Source of the DNA: JALHST01 sp038316335
GTDB lineage: Bacteria > Bacteroidota > Bacteroidia > Flavobacteriales > Flavobacteriaceae
NCBI GenBank assembly: GCA_038316335.1
Contig: JBBQAM010000002.1
Coordinates: 62,001 to 126,000, forward strand
DNA: 64,000 bases
Reading direction: 5' to 3'
Shown here: piece by piece, positions 8,550 through 16,893 of the stretch
How the letters are laid out: every line of letters starts with the position of its first letter
How positions within the stretch are numbered: position 1 is the stretch's first letter
Position numbers and translations under genes: made by a program
The notes under the pieces: generated by a model
Told to the model about the DNA's origin: nothing
Seen by the model: the letters and a program-made list of their open reading frames with translations, nothing else
Databases searched by the model: none

Positions 8550-10013
8550 ATGAGTGAAGAAGTTAGGAAGTTGAAACCCAGCAGTATATGGAATAATTTT
8601 GCAAATCTGAACGCGGTCCCCAGAGCCTCAAAAAAGGAAGAACGCGTAAAAAAGTTCATAAAAGATTTCGGAAATCGCCTGGTCCTGGAGACTTTTGAGG
8701 ACCGAGTGGGCAATGTAATAATAAGAAAACCGGCAACCACTGGCATGGAAAACCGCAAAATGGTTACCCTACAGTCACATTTGGACATGGTACACCAAAA
8801 AAATGCCGAGACTCCTTTTGATTTCAAAACGCAGGGCATTCAAATGTATGTTGACAACGACTGGGTTAAAGCACGAGGTACCACCTTGGGTGCCGATAAC
8901 GGCATCGGGGTAGCAACGATAATGGGATTATTGGAAAGTACCGAAATATCCCACCCTGCCTTGGAAGCTTTGTTCACTATTGATGAGGAAACAGGTATGA
9001 CGGGGGCGTTGGGCCTTGAAGGCGGTATATTAGAAGGTCAGATACTATTGAATCTCGATACCGAGGAGGATGATGAAATCGATATTGGATGCGCTGGAGG
9101 CATTGACGTAACTGCCGAAGGCAGCTACACAAGGATCGACCTGTCAAATTCGGTTGAAGCCTATACAATTTCAGTGAGTAAACTTCAGGGAGGGCATAGT
9201 GGTATCGAGATCCATAAAGGATTGGGCAATGCGAACAAGATCATGAATCGCTTATTATATCAATTACAAGAGTCTTTCAATTTGGGAATTTCGGCTATCG
9301 ATGGGGGCGGACTTAGAAATGCAATACCCCGGGAAAGCAATGCGGTTATAGTTGTTGATACGAATCAATCGGAAGCGTTCAAAAATGAATTTGAAATATG
9401 GGCCCAAACCATTCGGGCCGAATTTTTGCTCAATGAACCTAAACTTGAAATAAGACTGCGCACCGCTCAAAAGCCTGATCATATCATGGACCATACAACA
9501 CAGGATACCTTGATCAAAGCAATCTATACTGCCCATAATGGGGTATATGCCATGAGTACGGCCATTCCCGATATGGTCGAAACCTCTAATAATATAGCGA
9601 GGGTACAGGTAAAAAACGGTCATATAAAAATCGGATGTTTAGTGCGGTCCTCAGGCGATTCTTTAAAAAGGGATATGTCAAATGAGTTGAAATCCGTATT
9701 TGAGTTGGCCGGATTGCAGGTTTCTTTCTCTGGGGATTACCCAGGATGGAGTCCAAATCCGGACTCTAAGATCCTTAAGATTTTACAAAACAACTACAAG
9801 ATCATTTTTGGGGATGAACCAAAAGTAGTTGCCTGCCATGCGGGTCTTGAATGTGGTATTATCGGGAGAAATTACCCCGAACTTGATATGGTAAGTTTTG
9901 GCCCGACAATTCGAGGGGCGCATTCCCCTGATGAACGTGTTAGTGTAACTTCCGTGCAGAAATTCTGGAAGTTTATTTTGGAAGTTTTAAAGGATATTCC
10001 GAAAAAGGATTAG
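8550..10013 (+). CDS. pepD: Aminoacyl-histidine dipeptidase (peptidase D, M20C)
   Basis: A cytoplasmic di-zinc dipeptidase that cleaves Xaa-His dipeptides such as carnosine. At 487 aa it has the usual PepD length. Metal-site motifs appear in order: SHLDMVHQK near residue 77, TLGADNGIGVA near residue 114, the catalytic Glu pair in TIDEETGMTGALG near residue 145, LLNLDTEEDDEIDIGCAGG near 170, and a C-terminal CHAGLECGIIG plus GPTIRGAHSPDERV. The dimerisation (lid) domain insert contains GGHSGIEIHKGLGNANK. No signal peptide is seen. It is transcribed alone, divergent from the DUF3810 gene and 56 bp upstream of the response-regulator gene, which has its own promoter. Confidence 0.95.
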   Translation: MSEEVRKLKPSSIWNNFANLNAVPRASKKEERVKKFIKDFGNRLVLETFEDRVGNVIIRKPATTGMENRKMVTLQSHLDMVHQKNAETPFDFKTQGIQMYVDNDWVKARGTTLGADNGIGVATIMGLLESTEISHPALEALFTIDEETGMTGALGLEGGILEGQILLNLDTEEDDEIDIGCAGGIDVTAEGSYTRIDLSNSVEAYTISVSKLQGGHSGIEIHKGLGNANKIMNRLLYQLQESFNLGISAIDGGGLRNAIPRESNAVIVVDTNQSEAFKNEFEIWAQTIRAEFLLNEPKLEIRLRTAQKPDHIMDHTTQDTLIKAIYTAHNGVYAMSTAIPDMVETSNNIARVQVKNGHIKIGCLVRSSGDSLKRDMSNELKSVFELAGLQVSFSGDYPGWSPNPDSKILKILQNNYKIIFGDEPKVVACHAGLECGIIGRNYPELDMVSFGPTIRGAHSPDERVSVTSVQKFWKFILEVLKDIPKKD

Positions 10014-10030
10014 GGAGTCCAAAATGCCAA

Positions 10031-10065
10031 CTTTAGAATTCGTTAAGGTTCGATTCGTAGATTTG
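10031..10065 (+). promoter_or_regulatory. Candidate autoregulatory OmpR-type operator and -7 box
   Basis: CTTTAGA (10031-10037), 4 bp, GTTAAGG (10042-10048), 9 bp, then TAGATTTG (10058-10065). The period of 11 bp and the 9-bp spacer to the -7 box are identical to those at the tolC, YncE-like and PepSY-like promoters. The position right before the response-regulator gene suggests autoregulation. The -7 box ends 4 nt before the ATG. Confidence 0.6.
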
Positions 10066-10069
10066 GAAG

Positions 10070-10744
10070 ATGAAAATTTTAATTGCTGAAGACGAGATTG
10101 CCTTACAACAATCAATAGTCACCTATTTGGAAGGTGATGGGAACGTATGCGAAGTCGCAGCGAACTTTGGTGAAGCCCATTACAAGGTCGATCTTTACGA
10201 ATATGATATCATCATACTTGATGTCAACCTAGTTACCGGCAGTGGTCTTGAGATTTTGAAGATATTAAAGGAAACCAGAAGCAGCGCTGGTGTAATAATT
10301 ATTTCGGCCAATAATTCGTTGCAGGATAAACTCGAAGGGCTTGACCTTGGAGCGGACGACTACTTGACAAAACCCTTTCACTTGGCCGAGTTGAATTCGC
10401 GTATCAAAGCTGTGTTGAGGCGGGGTACATTCGGTGGCAATGAAACGATCAAGTTTAATGAAATCACAATTGATACAAAATCTAAAACGGCCTATATCAA
10501 TGATCTTCATAAACCACTTACACGAAAGGAATACGATTTGTTGCTTTTTTTTATTACCAACAAGGGAAGGGTGCTTTCAAAAGAGATTATAGCCGAACAT
10601 CTGTGGGGGGATCATAGTGATTTGATAGATAATTATGATTTTATTTATGTTCATATCAATAACTTACGAAAAAAATTGACTGAGGCCGGGGCTAAATATA
10701 TTAAGACCGCTTATGGCAGTGGTTATAAATTCATAGCCGACTGA
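10070..10744 (+). CDS. OmpR-family response regulator
   Basis: A 224-aa DNA-binding response regulator. The receiver domain (residues 1-115) has the acidic pair in ILIAEDEIA, the phospho-acceptor Asp51 in IIILDVNL, a Ser in place of Thr at IIISANN, and the conserved Lys in DDYLTKPFHL. The C-terminal winged helix (about 128-222) ends with the typical YDFIYVHINNLRKKL and IKTAYGSGYKF. The histidine kinase gene starts 3 bp after its stop, so they are a cognate pair. Its own promoter and those of the RND pump, YncE-like and PepSY-like genes share one direct-repeat architecture, which I infer is its binding site. It resembles QseB/CusR-type regulators; the signal is unknown. Confidence 0.95.
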   Translation: MKILIAEDEIALQQSIVTYLEGDGNVCEVAANFGEAHYKVDLYEYDIIILDVNLVTGSGLEILKILKETRSSAGVIIISANNSLQDKLEGLDLGADDYLTKPFHLAELNSRIKAVLRRGTFGGNETIKFNEITIDTKSKTAYINDLHKPLTRKEYDLLLFFITNKGRVLSKEIIAEHLWGDHSDLIDNYDFIYVHINNLRKKLTEAGAKYIKTAYGSGYKFIAD

Positions 10745-10747
10745 TAG

Positions 10748-12019
10748 ATGGCCATTTCCAAGAAAAAAATACCACTTATTCAAAAGACTTCCAGCACATT
10801 TCTCTGGATAAGTATTACGCTCATGCTTCTCAGTACCATAGCCCTATATTTCTATGTACGCAATCTTTTAGAGTCTGAAATTGAGGAAGAATTGTATTCT
10901 ACCAAAGCACGGATCGAGAACTCCTTGAAAAATGATACAATACTCTATGCCTTGCCTCCCGTCATTGAAATCAAGAGAACGGCGAATATCGGTATTGAAA
11001 AATTGAAGGATACTATCATATACGACCCATCTCAGAACGAAATGGAAGAATTCAGGGAACTGGCCACCTATTCTGAAATCAATGGAACTTATTACAGCAT
11101 AAAGGTGCGGGCCCTGGTTGTAGAAACCCGTAATATTCTAATGGCCATAATCCTATCCTATTTCATTATTATCTTTTTTGTATTTGTCTTTTTATTCTAT
11201 TTCAATAAGGCGGGCAATCAAAAACTTTGGCTACCCTTTTTTACGAATCTTGGGGAGATAAAACAATTCTCGCTTGAATCTGAAAAGCCCATTCACTTGG
11301 TAGATAGTTCAATACTAGAATTTTCAGAACTAAATACTGTAATATTGACCTTGACCCAGAAGGTCAATGCCGATTATAGGAATTTGAAACAGTTCACTGA
11401 AGATGTGTCGCATGAACTGCAGACGCCTCTGGCTATCATTCAGGCCAAAATAGAGAATATCATCAATAGTAATAACCTGAATGCAACACAGTATGAGCAT
11501 CTCACATCGATACAAAAAGACATTCAGCGTCTGACCCAATTGAACAAACGTCTAAGCCTGTTAACAAAGTTGGAAAATAGGCAGTTTACAAATCCGGAGG
11601 AACTTTATTTAAATTCGGTTATCAAGGAGCGTATCGATAATTTTAAGGAACTTTTTTCTACCAAAATTGAATTGGTAGAACAAGGACAGGTTCGCCTGAA
11701 GATGGATCCCTATCTTCTTGACATCCTTTGCGACAATTTAATATCAAATGCACTAAGACATTCAGTTGCTAGTTGCTCTGTCAAAGTTACAATCGACCCC
11801 AATGGTATAACGGTTATGAACCCCGGTGATGAAGCTTTGCGGCATCCTGAAAAGCTTTTTACACGGTTTTATGGTGAAGCCATATCCAAAAAATCTATGG
11901 GTCTGGGTCTCGCCATCGTTCAAAAAATATGTGATTTATACAGATTTTTACCGACCTATACTTTCGAAGATAAACAACATATATTTAAAATAAGGTTCCA
12001 AATTGGGCAAACAGAATGA
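10748..12019 (+). CDS. Sensor histidine kinase
   Basis: A 423-aa membrane sensor kinase paired with the preceding response regulator. Two transmembrane segments (about residues 16-37 and 129-150) enclose a periplasmic loop of about 90 residues with no domain I recognise. The H-box is EDVSHELQTPLAII with the phospho-acceptor at His222. The ATPase domain has the N-box LCDNLISNALRH near residue 327 and a short lid with KSMGLGLAIVQKI. The overall plan is that of QseC/CusS-like kinases of Bacteroidota. The downstream receptor gene starts 61 bp later on the same strand and may be co-transcribed. Confidence 0.94.
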   Translation: MAISKKKIPLIQKTSSTFLWISITLMLLSTIALYFYVRNLLESEIEEELYSTKARIENSLKNDTILYALPPVIEIKRTANIGIEKLKDTIIYDPSQNEMEEFRELATYSEINGTYYSIKVRALVVETRNILMAIILSYFIIIFFVFVFLFYFNKAGNQKLWLPFFTNLGEIKQFSLESEKPIHLVDSSILEFSELNTVILTLTQKVNADYRNLKQFTEDVSHELQTPLAIIQAKIENIINSNNLNATQYEHLTSIQKDIQRLTQLNKRLSLLTKLENRQFTNPEELYLNSVIKERIDNFKELFSTKIELVEQGQVRLKMDPYLLDILCDNLISNALRHSVASCSVKVTIDPNGITVMNPGDEALRHPEKLFTRFYGEAISKKSMGLGLAIVQKICDLYRFLPTYTFEDKQHIFKIRFQIGQTE

Positions 12020-12080
12020 TGCCCTTTAATTGTTTTGGCTTCCTTGAATCTCAATTATACTATAAAATTTAAAATTCTTT

Positions 12081-14504
12081 ATGAATATGAGAAAAGCTTG
12101 GCTAATACTACTTCAATTCTTTAGTGTGGCATTTTTGTCGGCACAAGAAGACATAACGATCGTAGGTCAACTATTCGATAACGAGACCGACGAAACATTG
12201 CCCTATGCCAATGTTTCCATCTACCGAATTGATGGTGGAAGTTTAGTGACTGGGGCCATTACTGATGAGCAGGGTCGTTTTAAGATACAGGGATTGCCAA
12301 TTGGAAGCTATGAGCTCAATTTTTCATTTATTGGGTATACCTCCATAAATCAAAAATTTACGGCAAGTGGGTTGAATACAGATTTTGACTTAGGTAAAAT
12401 AGTTATGATACCAAATGCCGAACAGTTGGAAGAAATCGAATTGATCGGCCAAGAAGCTACGGTAAATGCCGATCTGAATAAAATAGCATTCAATTTAGAA
12501 GACAATATTGCACAGTCAGGTGGTTCGGTTCTTGACGCCATGAAGACGATGCCAGGCGTTTCCTTTGACCAAGATGGTAAAGTCATTCTAAGAGGGAGTG
12601 ATAAAGTAGTTGTCCTTATCGATGGCAAGCAAAGTAGTTTAACGGGCTTTGGGAATCAGAAGGGCTTGGGAAATATCCCGGCATCCAATATTGATCGTAT
12701 AGAAATAATCAATAATCCCTCTGCGAAATATGATGCAAATGGTTTTGCGGGAATCGTCAATATTATTTATAAAAAAGAGAAGCAAACTGGTTTTAATGGC
12801 GATGTGGGCCTCTCATTCGGACTGGGCGCACTTGGCAAACGAAAGGAAGATACCCCGACGTCCTTGGGTAGCTTTTCAGTAAATCCGAAATTGATTCCTA
12901 GTATCAACTTGAATTATAAGACCGATAAACTCAATTATTTTTTACAATCGGAGTATATCCTGCAGGAGGCCTTGCCGAATAATGAATTTACGACGCGTGA
13001 TTATAGCGATGGACGTAAAATTATTTCGCAGGTCCCCGAAAATCGTAGACAGTTCAGATCAATCATCAACGGAGGAATCGATTGGGAACTTGATGCCGAT
13101 AACAGTTTTACATTCTCTGGGTTATACGACCGGGAAAAACATATTGATACAGCCCAAGTTGCCTTCATAAATTTGAATACAAAATCGCGCAATCGCCTTT
13201 ATACTTGGCGCGAAGAAGAAATAACAAGGTATATTAATGTGTCGGTGAATTTTCGCCATAAATACGATCAACCCGGACATACTTTGAGTGCCAATTTTCA
13301 ATACACCCAAGGTTTGGAAGACGAAACGTATTCATTAAACGATAGTTCGACCGTTCGCATCGGAAAAGATAAGACCAATATAATTGCTATAGAACATACA
13401 ACGAGCCTCTCAAGTGATTATGTGAGACCATTGCGCAGTGGCCGTGTAGAAATGGGCGCAAAATTGCGTATCCGCAGGCTCCCAGTCGATTATACCATAA
13501 CCCCAGGCGCTAATTCGATTATTTATCCTGGCCTCGGAACGAATTCGGATTGGGCGGAAGATTTATATGCCGGCTATTTCAACTATGTTCTAGAACAGGA
13601 AAAATTTGATATAGAAGGTGGTCTGCGCGCCGAACAGACGAAAGTTTCCTATGCCTTGGACCCTGCCAATATCTATTATCCTAGGAATGATAAATATGAT
13701 TATTTTAGGCTCTTTCCGAGTATTCGACTAACCTACATCGTGAACGATGAAAACAAAATCTCACTATTTTACAACAAGCGGGTCGATCGACCTGGAGAGC
13801 CAGAATTAAGGGTCTTCCCAAAGTATGATGACCCAGAACTATTAAAGGTAGGCAACCCTTATTTACGTCCGCAATTTACCGATGGTTTCGAATTAGCACA
13901 TAAATATTCTTGGCGTGGAGGATCTTTATTTTCTGCCGTTTATCATCGGATAATACAGGATGCCTATATGCGCATATACAGTATTGACGCCTCGAATCCG
14001 CAATATGATATCATCAATAAGATATATCACAATACAGGAAGGGCCACCAATACAGGTCTTGAGGTTTTGTTTAGCCAGGATATAAGCTCGAATTACAGCG
14101 TATCGGCAACTATGAACTGGTATTCCAATGTGATCGATGCCTATCAAGGCACCTTGTTATTCCCATATGAACGACCATTCTTTATAGAATCTTCAACCAA
14201 CAATGCTTGGGATGCCAAATTTAATAATTCATTTAAATTGCCTTGGGATTCGGAACTTCAATTGACCGGTATCTTCTATTCCAAAAAGAATACTCCTCAA
14301 GGGACGGAGCTGGCCAGATCATCTATCGATTTTGGGGTTAAAAAAAATCTCTGGGAAAAGAAAGGCGAGCTTACCTTTTCAGCAAGCGATATATTCAATA
14401 AATTTGGTATTCGACAACGATTAATTGGCGAAGGATTCACGACCGTATACGAGAATTTCTATGAGACCCAGATTTTTAGATTGGGTTTCAAATATAGATT
14501 CTAA
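12081..14504 (+). CDS. Outer-membrane beta-barrel receptor (TonB-receptor-like, carboxypeptidase-regulatory N-domain)
   Basis: An 807-aa outer-membrane protein. The signal peptide is MNMRKAWLILLQFFSVAFLSAQ; a second in-frame ATG at 12087 is an equally plausible start. Residues 25-105 form a carboxypeptidase-regulatory-like beta-sandwich (GQLFDNETDETLPYANVSIY). Residues about 130-240 are plug-like (GSVLDAMKTMPGV, VVVLIDGKQSS, IDRIEIINNPSAKYDANGFAGIVNI), followed by a barrel of the OMP_b-brl_3 type that ends in an aromatic C-terminus (LGFKYRF). Such proteins often sit beside two-component systems in Bacteroidota. The ligand cannot be read from the sequence. The gene sits between the kinase and the efflux operon, which suggests a role in the same envelope response. 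Confidence 0.9.
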   Translation: MNMRKAWLILLQFFSVAFLSAQEDITIVGQLFDNETDETLPYANVSIYRIDGGSLVTGAITDEQGRFKIQGLPIGSYELNFSFIGYTSINQKFTASGLNTDFDLGKIVMIPNAEQLEEIELIGQEATVNADLNKIAFNLEDNIAQSGGSVLDAMKTMPGVSFDQDGKVILRGSDKVVVLIDGKQSSLTGFGNQKGLGNIPASNIDRIEIINNPSAKYDANGFAGIVNIIYKKEKQTGFNGDVGLSFGLGALGKRKEDTPTSLGSFSVNPKLIPSINLNYKTDKLNYFLQSEYILQEALPNNEFTTRDYSDGRKIISQVPENRRQFRSIINGGIDWELDADNSFTFSGLYDREKHIDTAQVAFINLNTKSRNRLYTWREEEITRYINVSVNFRHKYDQPGHTLSANFQYTQGLEDETYSLNDSSTVRIGKDKTNIIAIEHTTSLSSDYVRPLRSGRVEMGAKLRIRRLPVDYTITPGANSIIYPGLGTNSDWAEDLYAGYFNYVLEQEKFDIEGGLRAEQTKVSYALDPANIYYPRNDKYDYFRLFPSIRLTYIVNDENKISLFYNKRVDRPGEPELRVFPKYDDPELLKVGNPYLRPQFTDGFELAHKYSWRGGSLFSAVYHRIIQDAYMRIYSIDASNPQYDIINKIYHNTGRATNTGLEVLFSQDISSNYSVSATMNWYSNVIDAYQGTLLFPYERPFFIESSTNNAWDAKFNNSFKLPWDSELQLTGIFYSKKNTPQGTELARSSIDFGVKKNLWEKKGELTFSASDIFNKFGIRQRLIGEGFTTVYENFYETQIFRLGFKYRF

Positions 14505-14624
14505 ACATATAATTGGCAGCAATAGTACTTGCAAACATCATGTAGGGATCTAAGGTCGTCTTTCAACTTAAGGTGGTATGCATTTACTTCTGCAATAGGT
14601 GTCTTCCGATTTTAGAGACAAGGG

Positions 14625-14659
14625 CTTTAGAGATTCTTTAGATTTCCCGCTTACTTTTG
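14625..14659 (+). promoter_or_regulatory. Candidate OmpR-type operator and -7 box of the tolC-RND operon
   Basis: CTTTAGA (14625-14631), 4 bp, CTTTAGA (14636-14642), 9 bp, TACTTTTG (14652-14659). The two heptamers are identical and 11 bp apart, the usual period of OmpR/PhoB-family direct repeats, and occupy the place of a -33 element. The -7 box matches TAnnTTTG. The ATG of the TolC-like gene follows 29 nt later. Confidence 0.65.
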
Positions 14660-14688
14660 GCCCTTATGCTTAACTAATTTTTAAAAGG

Positions 14689-15963
14689 ATGAAGTATTGG
14701 TTTTTTTTCCTTTTGTTTCTTTCATGGCAATTTGTTCAGTCGCAAGCACCTACACTCGACTATTTTATAGAAACCGCCAAACAGAATGCGCCTGCCTTAT
14801 CCGAGAATTTGAACCTGCAAAGTATCGGTAGCCTTCAAAACGATTTAATTGTTGCCCAGAATAAGGCCTTGCAGGTAAACATGACTTCCGAAATATTGAT
14901 AGCCCCCTATTTCGATAACAGGGGCAGGTTTATTGATATTACTACCACGCCATCCCCGCAAGCCTATGGTTATGATATAGGCATCACCAATGGAGGATTG
15001 TATTCGGTTCAATTGAACATCACTAAAAATTTATTCAATCAGGCCGCTGTTGATAATCTCTTGTTCCAGAATAAGATTCAGAACAATTCGTTGGCGTTGA
15101 CCCATGAGGAAATAGAACACAACCTGATAAAGAATATTACGGATACCTATATTATGGCTTATCAATTACAACTTCAGGCCAATTTTACTTCAGAAATCAT
15201 AGTAGATCTTGACAATCGTCTAAAAGTAGTTGAGCTATTGGTAAAGCGCGCCGTCCTGATGGAGAGCGATTATCTGCTGTTGCAATTGGATGTCGAGTCA
15301 AAAAAACTGGAATTGGAACAGATAAAAAATACGCTGAGAACGGCCATTAGTCAATTGTATAGCCTTAGCGGAATTCCAATGTCGGGAACAACGACCATCG
15401 CCATACCCAATTTGGTCCTACGAAACACGCCTAATACGAATTTTTATAGTAGGAAATTTGAAAATGATAGCATTCAAATAGAAGCGGATCGATCGGTTTT
15501 TGAAAATAAATACAAGCCACAGTTAAGTCTATATGGCAACTCCGGCTTAAATGCGGTTGAAATTAAGAATATCGACAAAAGGATAGGTCTTAGTGCTGGC
15601 CTTCGTCTGACCGTCCCCATTTATGATGGGAAGCAACGGAGTATTAATGCGGAACAATCGAAATTTAAGCAGGAAAATATCGAATTTTACAAAAAGAACA
15701 ACAGCATTTTGCTGGCCAATGGCCTGGGTAATATCGAAAGTCAGATGCGCACCCTACGAGATAATTTGCAGTTGATAGAAGCTCAATTGGGGAAACAGCA
15801 AAAAGTACTTGAAATTTATAAGGGAAAGCTCGTTCAGGGTCAAGTGTCTATTGTTGACTATTTAAACGTCGTTCTAACGTATAAGCAAAGTGTGTACACA
15901 AAATTACAGATGCAAACCAATGTCTGGCTATTACAAAGTCAGTACAATTATTTAAACTGGTAA
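14689..15963 (+). CDS. TolC-like outer-membrane efflux protein
   Basis: A 424-aa outer-membrane factor of the TolC family, first gene of a three-gene RND efflux operon. The signal peptide is MKYWFFFLLFLSWQFVQSQ. The mature protein has two long helical repeats (about residues 120-220 and 320-410) separated by barrel-like segments, with the typical repeat-end motif VELLVKRAVLMESDYLLLQLDVESKK mirrored later by LEIYKGKLVQGQVSIVDYLNVVLTYKQS. Length is normal. No lipobox is seen. The adaptor gene begins 3 bp after the stop. The promoter carries two CTTTAGA repeats that I attribute to the upstream response regulator. Confidence 0.9.
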   Translation: MKYWFFFLLFLSWQFVQSQAPTLDYFIETAKQNAPALSENLNLQSIGSLQNDLIVAQNKALQVNMTSEILIAPYFDNRGRFIDITTTPSPQAYGYDIGITNGGLYSVQLNITKNLFNQAAVDNLLFQNKIQNNSLALTHEEIEHNLIKNITDTYIMAYQLQLQANFTSEIIVDLDNRLKVVELLVKRAVLMESDYLLLQLDVESKKLELEQIKNTLRTAISQLYSLSGIPMSGTTTIAIPNLVLRNTPNTNFYSRKFENDSIQIEADRSVFENKYKPQLSLYGNSGLNAVEIKNIDKRIGLSAGLRLTVPIYDGKQRSINAEQSKFKQENIEFYKKNNSILLANGLGNIESQMRTLRDNLQLIEAQLGKQQKVLEIYKGKLVQGQVSIVDYLNVVLTYKQSVYTKLQMQTNVWLLQSQYNYLNW

Positions 15964-15966
15964 CCG

Positions 15967-16893
15967 ATGACCCATAATTTTAAATTTAAATTTATACTGA
16001 TATTTGGTTTCTTTCCGCTCATTTCCTGCAAGGATACCAGTACGGCACAGCCAGAAAAAAAAGCCGCAATCGCCGTTGAGACGGTAGTGGTAGGAGAGGC
16101 TGATATCAAAGAGTATCTAACGTTCAACGGGGTAACGCAATATCAAAAAAAGGAGAATATTAGGTCGAATGTTACTGGGTACATTTCGAAGATGAAGTAT
16201 ACGGTCGGTGACGCCATTCGAAAGGGCGATACTTTTGCGACTGTACGAACCAAAGAACAGGATGCCCTCAAAGAGGCTGTTCAACTCGATAGTTCACTTT
16301 CTAAATTTATTCGTCCGTTGCAAATTCAGGGCAATGCGACCGGAGTAATTTCTGTTTTGAATATTAATCAAGACGATTACGTGGCCGAAGGGGATATTTT
16401 GGCCACCGTGATACAACCAAAATCGCTCGTCATTCAAGTGAATGTTCCCTATGAGTATGAAGATTTTGTTCATATAGGAAGTACTTGCGAAATTGTCCTT
16501 CAGAATGAAGTGTCGATCATTGGTAAGATTTCAGCTGCACTGCCAACCATTGATCCCATCGCCCAGGCACAATCGTTTTTGATTTCACTTCCCGATGCAC
16601 AACTTCCTGAGAATTTGAACGTTCAAGTGCGAACTATCTACAAAGAAGATAAAAAGGCCATGAGCATTCCACTTGCGGCTTTACAGACCAACGAATTGCT
16701 CACCGAATACTGGGTTATGAAAGTGGTTGATGATACCCTGGCCCTGAAACAGCCTGTAAAACCTTTGCTGCGTAATGATTCCCTGGTAAAGATAGAACCC
16801 ACGGCAACCGGTTTACAGCTATACGATAAGGTCATAGTCAAAGGTGCTTATCAGATGAACGATTCGACCCTTGTTAGCATTCCCATACAATGA
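15967..16893 (+). CDS. RND efflux periplasmic adaptor, hairpin-less lipoprotein
   Basis: A 308-aa membrane-fusion protein. The N-terminus has a lipobox (LISC, Cys21), so it is probably a lipoprotein. The first half of the lipoyl domain (VTGYISKMKYTVGDAIRKGD, about residues 59-80) and the second half (ATGVISVLNINQDDYVAEGD, about 117-136) are joined by only about 30 residues instead of the usual 60-100-residue coiled-coil hairpin. A beta-barrel domain and membrane-proximal domain follow. It overlaps the permease gene by 4 bp (ATGA), so the two are translationally coupled. The short form recalls the hairpin-less adaptor BesA of Borrelia. The call as adaptor is firm; the effect on TolC docking is inference. 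Confidence 0.9.
   Translation: MTHNFKFKFILIFGFFPLISCKDTSTAQPEKKAAIAVETVVVGEADIKEYLTFNGVTQYQKKENIRSNVTGYISKMKYTVGDAIRKGDTFATVRTKEQDALKEAVQLDSSLSKFIRPLQIQGNATGVISVLNINQDDYVAEGDILATVIQPKSLVIQVNVPYEYEDFVHIGSTCEIVLQNEVSIIGKISAALPTIDPIAQAQSFLISLPDAQLPENLNVQVRTIYKEDKKAMSIPLAALQTNELLTEYWVMKVVDDTLALKQPVKPLLRNDSLVKIEPTATGLQLYDKVIVKGAYQMNDSTLVSIPIQ

Noticed and set aside
12024..12070. Possible fifth operator (GTTTTGG-N4-CTTGAAT) before the outer-membrane receptor gene
   Set aside because: The heptamers match CTTTAGA poorly and no TAnnTTTG-like box follows at 9 bp. The receptor may simply be transcribed with the kinase.
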